From Burkholderiaceae bacterium (GTDB lineage Bacteria; Pseudomonadota; Gammaproteobacteria; Burkholderiales; Burkholderiaceae_C), in contig JAGOBT010000159.1 of NCBI GenBank assembly GCA_017999135.1, positions 1-7,110 on the forward strand: a stretch of 7,110 nucleotides of DNA. Direction: 5' to 3'. The translations under genes and the position numbers were made by a program. The notes under the pieces are model-generated. The model was given only the letters and a program-made list of their open reading frames with translations. It searched no databases and had not been told where the DNA came from. Positions 5,777-7,110 of this stretch are shown here, one piece after another. The number at the start of each line of letters is the position of its first letter. Position 1 is the first letter of the stretch.

Positions 5777-6825
5777 CACTGCTCCACACGGATGTTGTTG
5801 TCCGCCGAGAGCTTCTTCCACTTGCCGATCTCCTGGCGGTAGAAGTCGGCGAAGGCGGGCTGGGTCATGACTTGGTAGACGCCACCGGCGTTGGCCAGGA
5901 TGTTCGTCAATTCAGGCGTCTGCATCGCGGCCACCAGCGCCGCATGCATCTTGGCCACCATCGGCGCCGGCGTGCCGGCCGGGTAGAAGAAGCCGCTGAA
6001 CGACGGCAGCGACAGCTCCGGGTGGCCCAGCTCGGTCATGGTCGGCACATTCGGATAGCGGGGCAGGCGCTGCGGGCCGTACACCCCCAGCGGCACCAGC
6101 TTGCCGGCGCTGACCAGCGCATCGATCTCGCTGAAGAAGGCGGCGGTGAAGTCGACCTGGCCGGCCGCCGCGTCCTGCGCCGCCAGCGCCGCCGCCTTGT
6201 AGGGCACGTTCAGCAGCTTGATCTTGGCCGACCGCGCCAGGCCGGCGCAGGCGAAGTGCGCCACCGACGCATTGCCGCCGGTGCCGCAGGTGCGCTCGGC
6301 CGCCATGCCCTTGGCCACCGCCTCGGGGAAGGTCTTGGCGCCGACATGCACACCGGCCACCAGGGTGGGAAAGCCCATGGTGCCCAGCGCGATCGGCAGG
6401 AAGTCCTTCAGCGGGTCGTAGCGCACCTTGCCGCCGGCACCGGGGAACAGCACCAGCGGGACCATGCCGCCGTAGTACATGGTGTAGCCGTCGGGCGCCG
6501 CCTGGGTCAGCGCCTCGGCCGAGATCGAGCCCGAGGCACCGCTGCGGTTCTCGATGACGAAGGTGGCCTTCATCGCCGGGCCGACGACGTTGGTGTAGCG
6601 CCGGGCCCAGATGTCGTTGATGCCGCCGGCCGGGCCGTCGACGATCAGCTTGATCGGCTTGTTCGGGTAGTCGGCCTGGGCGTGGACCGATGGAACAAGA
6701 ATGGCCGCAGCGCCAACCGCCAGCAAGGCACGGCGCGACCAAGCGAACGCCGCAGAACCGGCTTCGCCGGGCTGCCGGCGTTGCCCCCTTGAGGGGGCGC
6801 GCGAAGCGCGTAGGGGGTGGGCCAT
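5776..6825 (-). CDS. Tripartite tricarboxylate transporter receptor (Bug/TctC family) periplasmic binding protein
   Basis: 349 residues. Signal peptide core SRRALLAVGAAAILVPSVHA at 30-49, predicted cleavage before Q50; then the Bug fold: DYPNKPIKLIVDGPAGGINDIWARRY (PAGG at 65-68, D71), ENRSGASGS (92-100), AAPDGYTMYYGG (109-120), VPYKAAALAAQDAAAGQVDF, and a C-terminal QEIGKWKKL, all usual for the family. Members bind a carboxylate or similar small ligand in the periplasm for TctAB-type transporters, or act without one; no TctA/TctB gene is seen here. The ATG at 6825 lies one base after the thiolase TGA and has GAGGTG seven bases upstream. Residues 2-29 are encoded by a palindromic repeat, an odd extension ahead of the signal core. 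The stop overlaps the regulator start. An in-frame ATG at 6867 would overlap the thiolase gene and lacks support. Confidence 0.93.
   Translation of the reverse strand: MAHPLRASRAPSRGQRRQPGEAGSAAFAWSRRALLAVGAAAILVPSVHAQADYPNKPIKLIVDGPAGGINDIWARRYTNVVGPAMKATFVIENRSGASGSISAEALTQAAPDGYTMYYGGMVPLVLFPGAGGKVRYDPLKDFLPIALGTMGFPTLVAGVHVGAKTFPEAVAKGMAAERTCGTGGNASVAHFACAGLARSAKIKLLNVPYKAAALAAQDAAAGQVDFTAAFFSEIDALVSAGKLVPLGVYGPQRLPRYPNVPTMTELGHPELSLPSFSGFFYPAGTPAPMVAKMHAALVAAMQTPELTNILANAGGVYQVMTQPAFADFYRQEIGKWKKLSADNNIRVEQ
5782..5785 (-). promoter_or_regulatory. Ribosome-binding site and coupling point of the Crp/Fnr gene
   Basis: GGAG lies five bases before ATG 5776, inside the last codons of the TctC gene. 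With the TGATG overlap it argues for re-initiation by ribosomes finishing TctC. Confidence 0.6.
6739..6822 (-). repeat. Palindromic REP-like repeat of the Burkholderiales type, inside the TctC reading frame
   Basis: Three hairpin-forming palindromes stand in a row: ccggc-ttc-gccgg (6758-6770), gccccc-ttga-gggggc (6783-6798) and cgcgc-gaa-gcgcg (6798-6810), flanked by ccaccccct on the minus strand and by a gttcgcttgg tail. From memory, near-identical modules recur between genes in Comamonadaceae and related genomes, though I cannot search here. The ends are approximate. It normally sits between genes; here it is read through as part of the TctC N-terminus, with the frame kept open. Confidence 0.7.
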
Positions 6826-6826
6826 G

Positions 6827-7110
<284 letters not shown>

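Noticed and set aside
5776..5821. Upstream start for the Crp/Fnr gene at 5821
   Set aside because: It would add 15 residues overlapping the conserved TctC C-terminus; the TGATG junction with GGAG is a better start.
2531..5842. Plus-strand open frame of 1103 codons antisense to the kinase and the Crp/Fnr gene
   Set aside because: The product is a His/Gln/Arg/Gly-rich low-complexity string with no family resemblance. It mirrors the codon bias of two well-recognised genes on the minus strand.
6783..6798. gccccc-ttga-gggggc hairpin as a transcription terminator between thiolase and TctC
   Set aside because: It lies inside the TctC frame with no U-run, and it is part of the larger repeat.

Overview
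The window is very G+C-rich DNA in which every supported gene lies on the minus strand. The codon use, the tripartite-tricarboxylate (Bug/TctC) binding protein, the sensor-domain style of the hybrid kinase, and a GC-rich repeat of a type I recall from Comamonadaceae-like genomes all suggest a member of the Burkholderiales (Betaproteobacteria), perhaps near Rubrivivax, Leptothrix or Variovorax. That placement is inference; no taxonomic marker gene is present.

In transcription order (right to left) there are two blocks. The first is tightly packed. The C-terminal 93 codons of a thiolase (6827-7110, cut by the window edge) are followed after one base by a TctC/Bug solute-binding protein (5776-6825). 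Its stop overlaps the start of a Crp/Fnr-family regulator (4922-5776) in a TGATG junction. A GC-rich imperfect palindrome without a T-tract follows. The second block starts after a 144-bp gap, the longest non-coding stretch. It holds a hybrid sensor histidine kinase with a periplasmic Cache-like sensor, HAMP, HisKA, HATPase and receiver domains (2561-4777, TTG start). A cytosolic 2-hydroxychromene-2-carboxylate isomerase/DsbA-like protein (1911-2513), a single-pass membrane protein of unknown function with a helical, cysteine-containing periplasmic part (508-1884, GTG start), and the N-terminal part of a lipoprotein-like alpha/beta hydrolase (1-458, cut by the window edge) follow. Gaps of 26 to 49 bases between these last genes fit one long transcription unit.

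Functionally, the first block looks like acyl-CoA metabolism linked to capture of an organic acid in the periplasm and a one-component regulator that is translationally coupled to the binding protein. The second begins with a sensor kinase that could respond to a periplasmic ligand, but no DNA-binding response regulator or Hpt partner is present, and no TctA/TctB membrane subunits are visible.

The most unusual feature seen directly is the palindromic repeat at about 6739-6822. It lies inside the reading frame of the TctC gene and encodes the amino-terminal extension before the signal peptide core. A perfect interrupted inverted repeat also spans the stop codon of the kinase. I see no CRISPR array, tRNA, rRNA, insertion sequence or phage gene, and no clear evidence of an undescribed multi-gene system.
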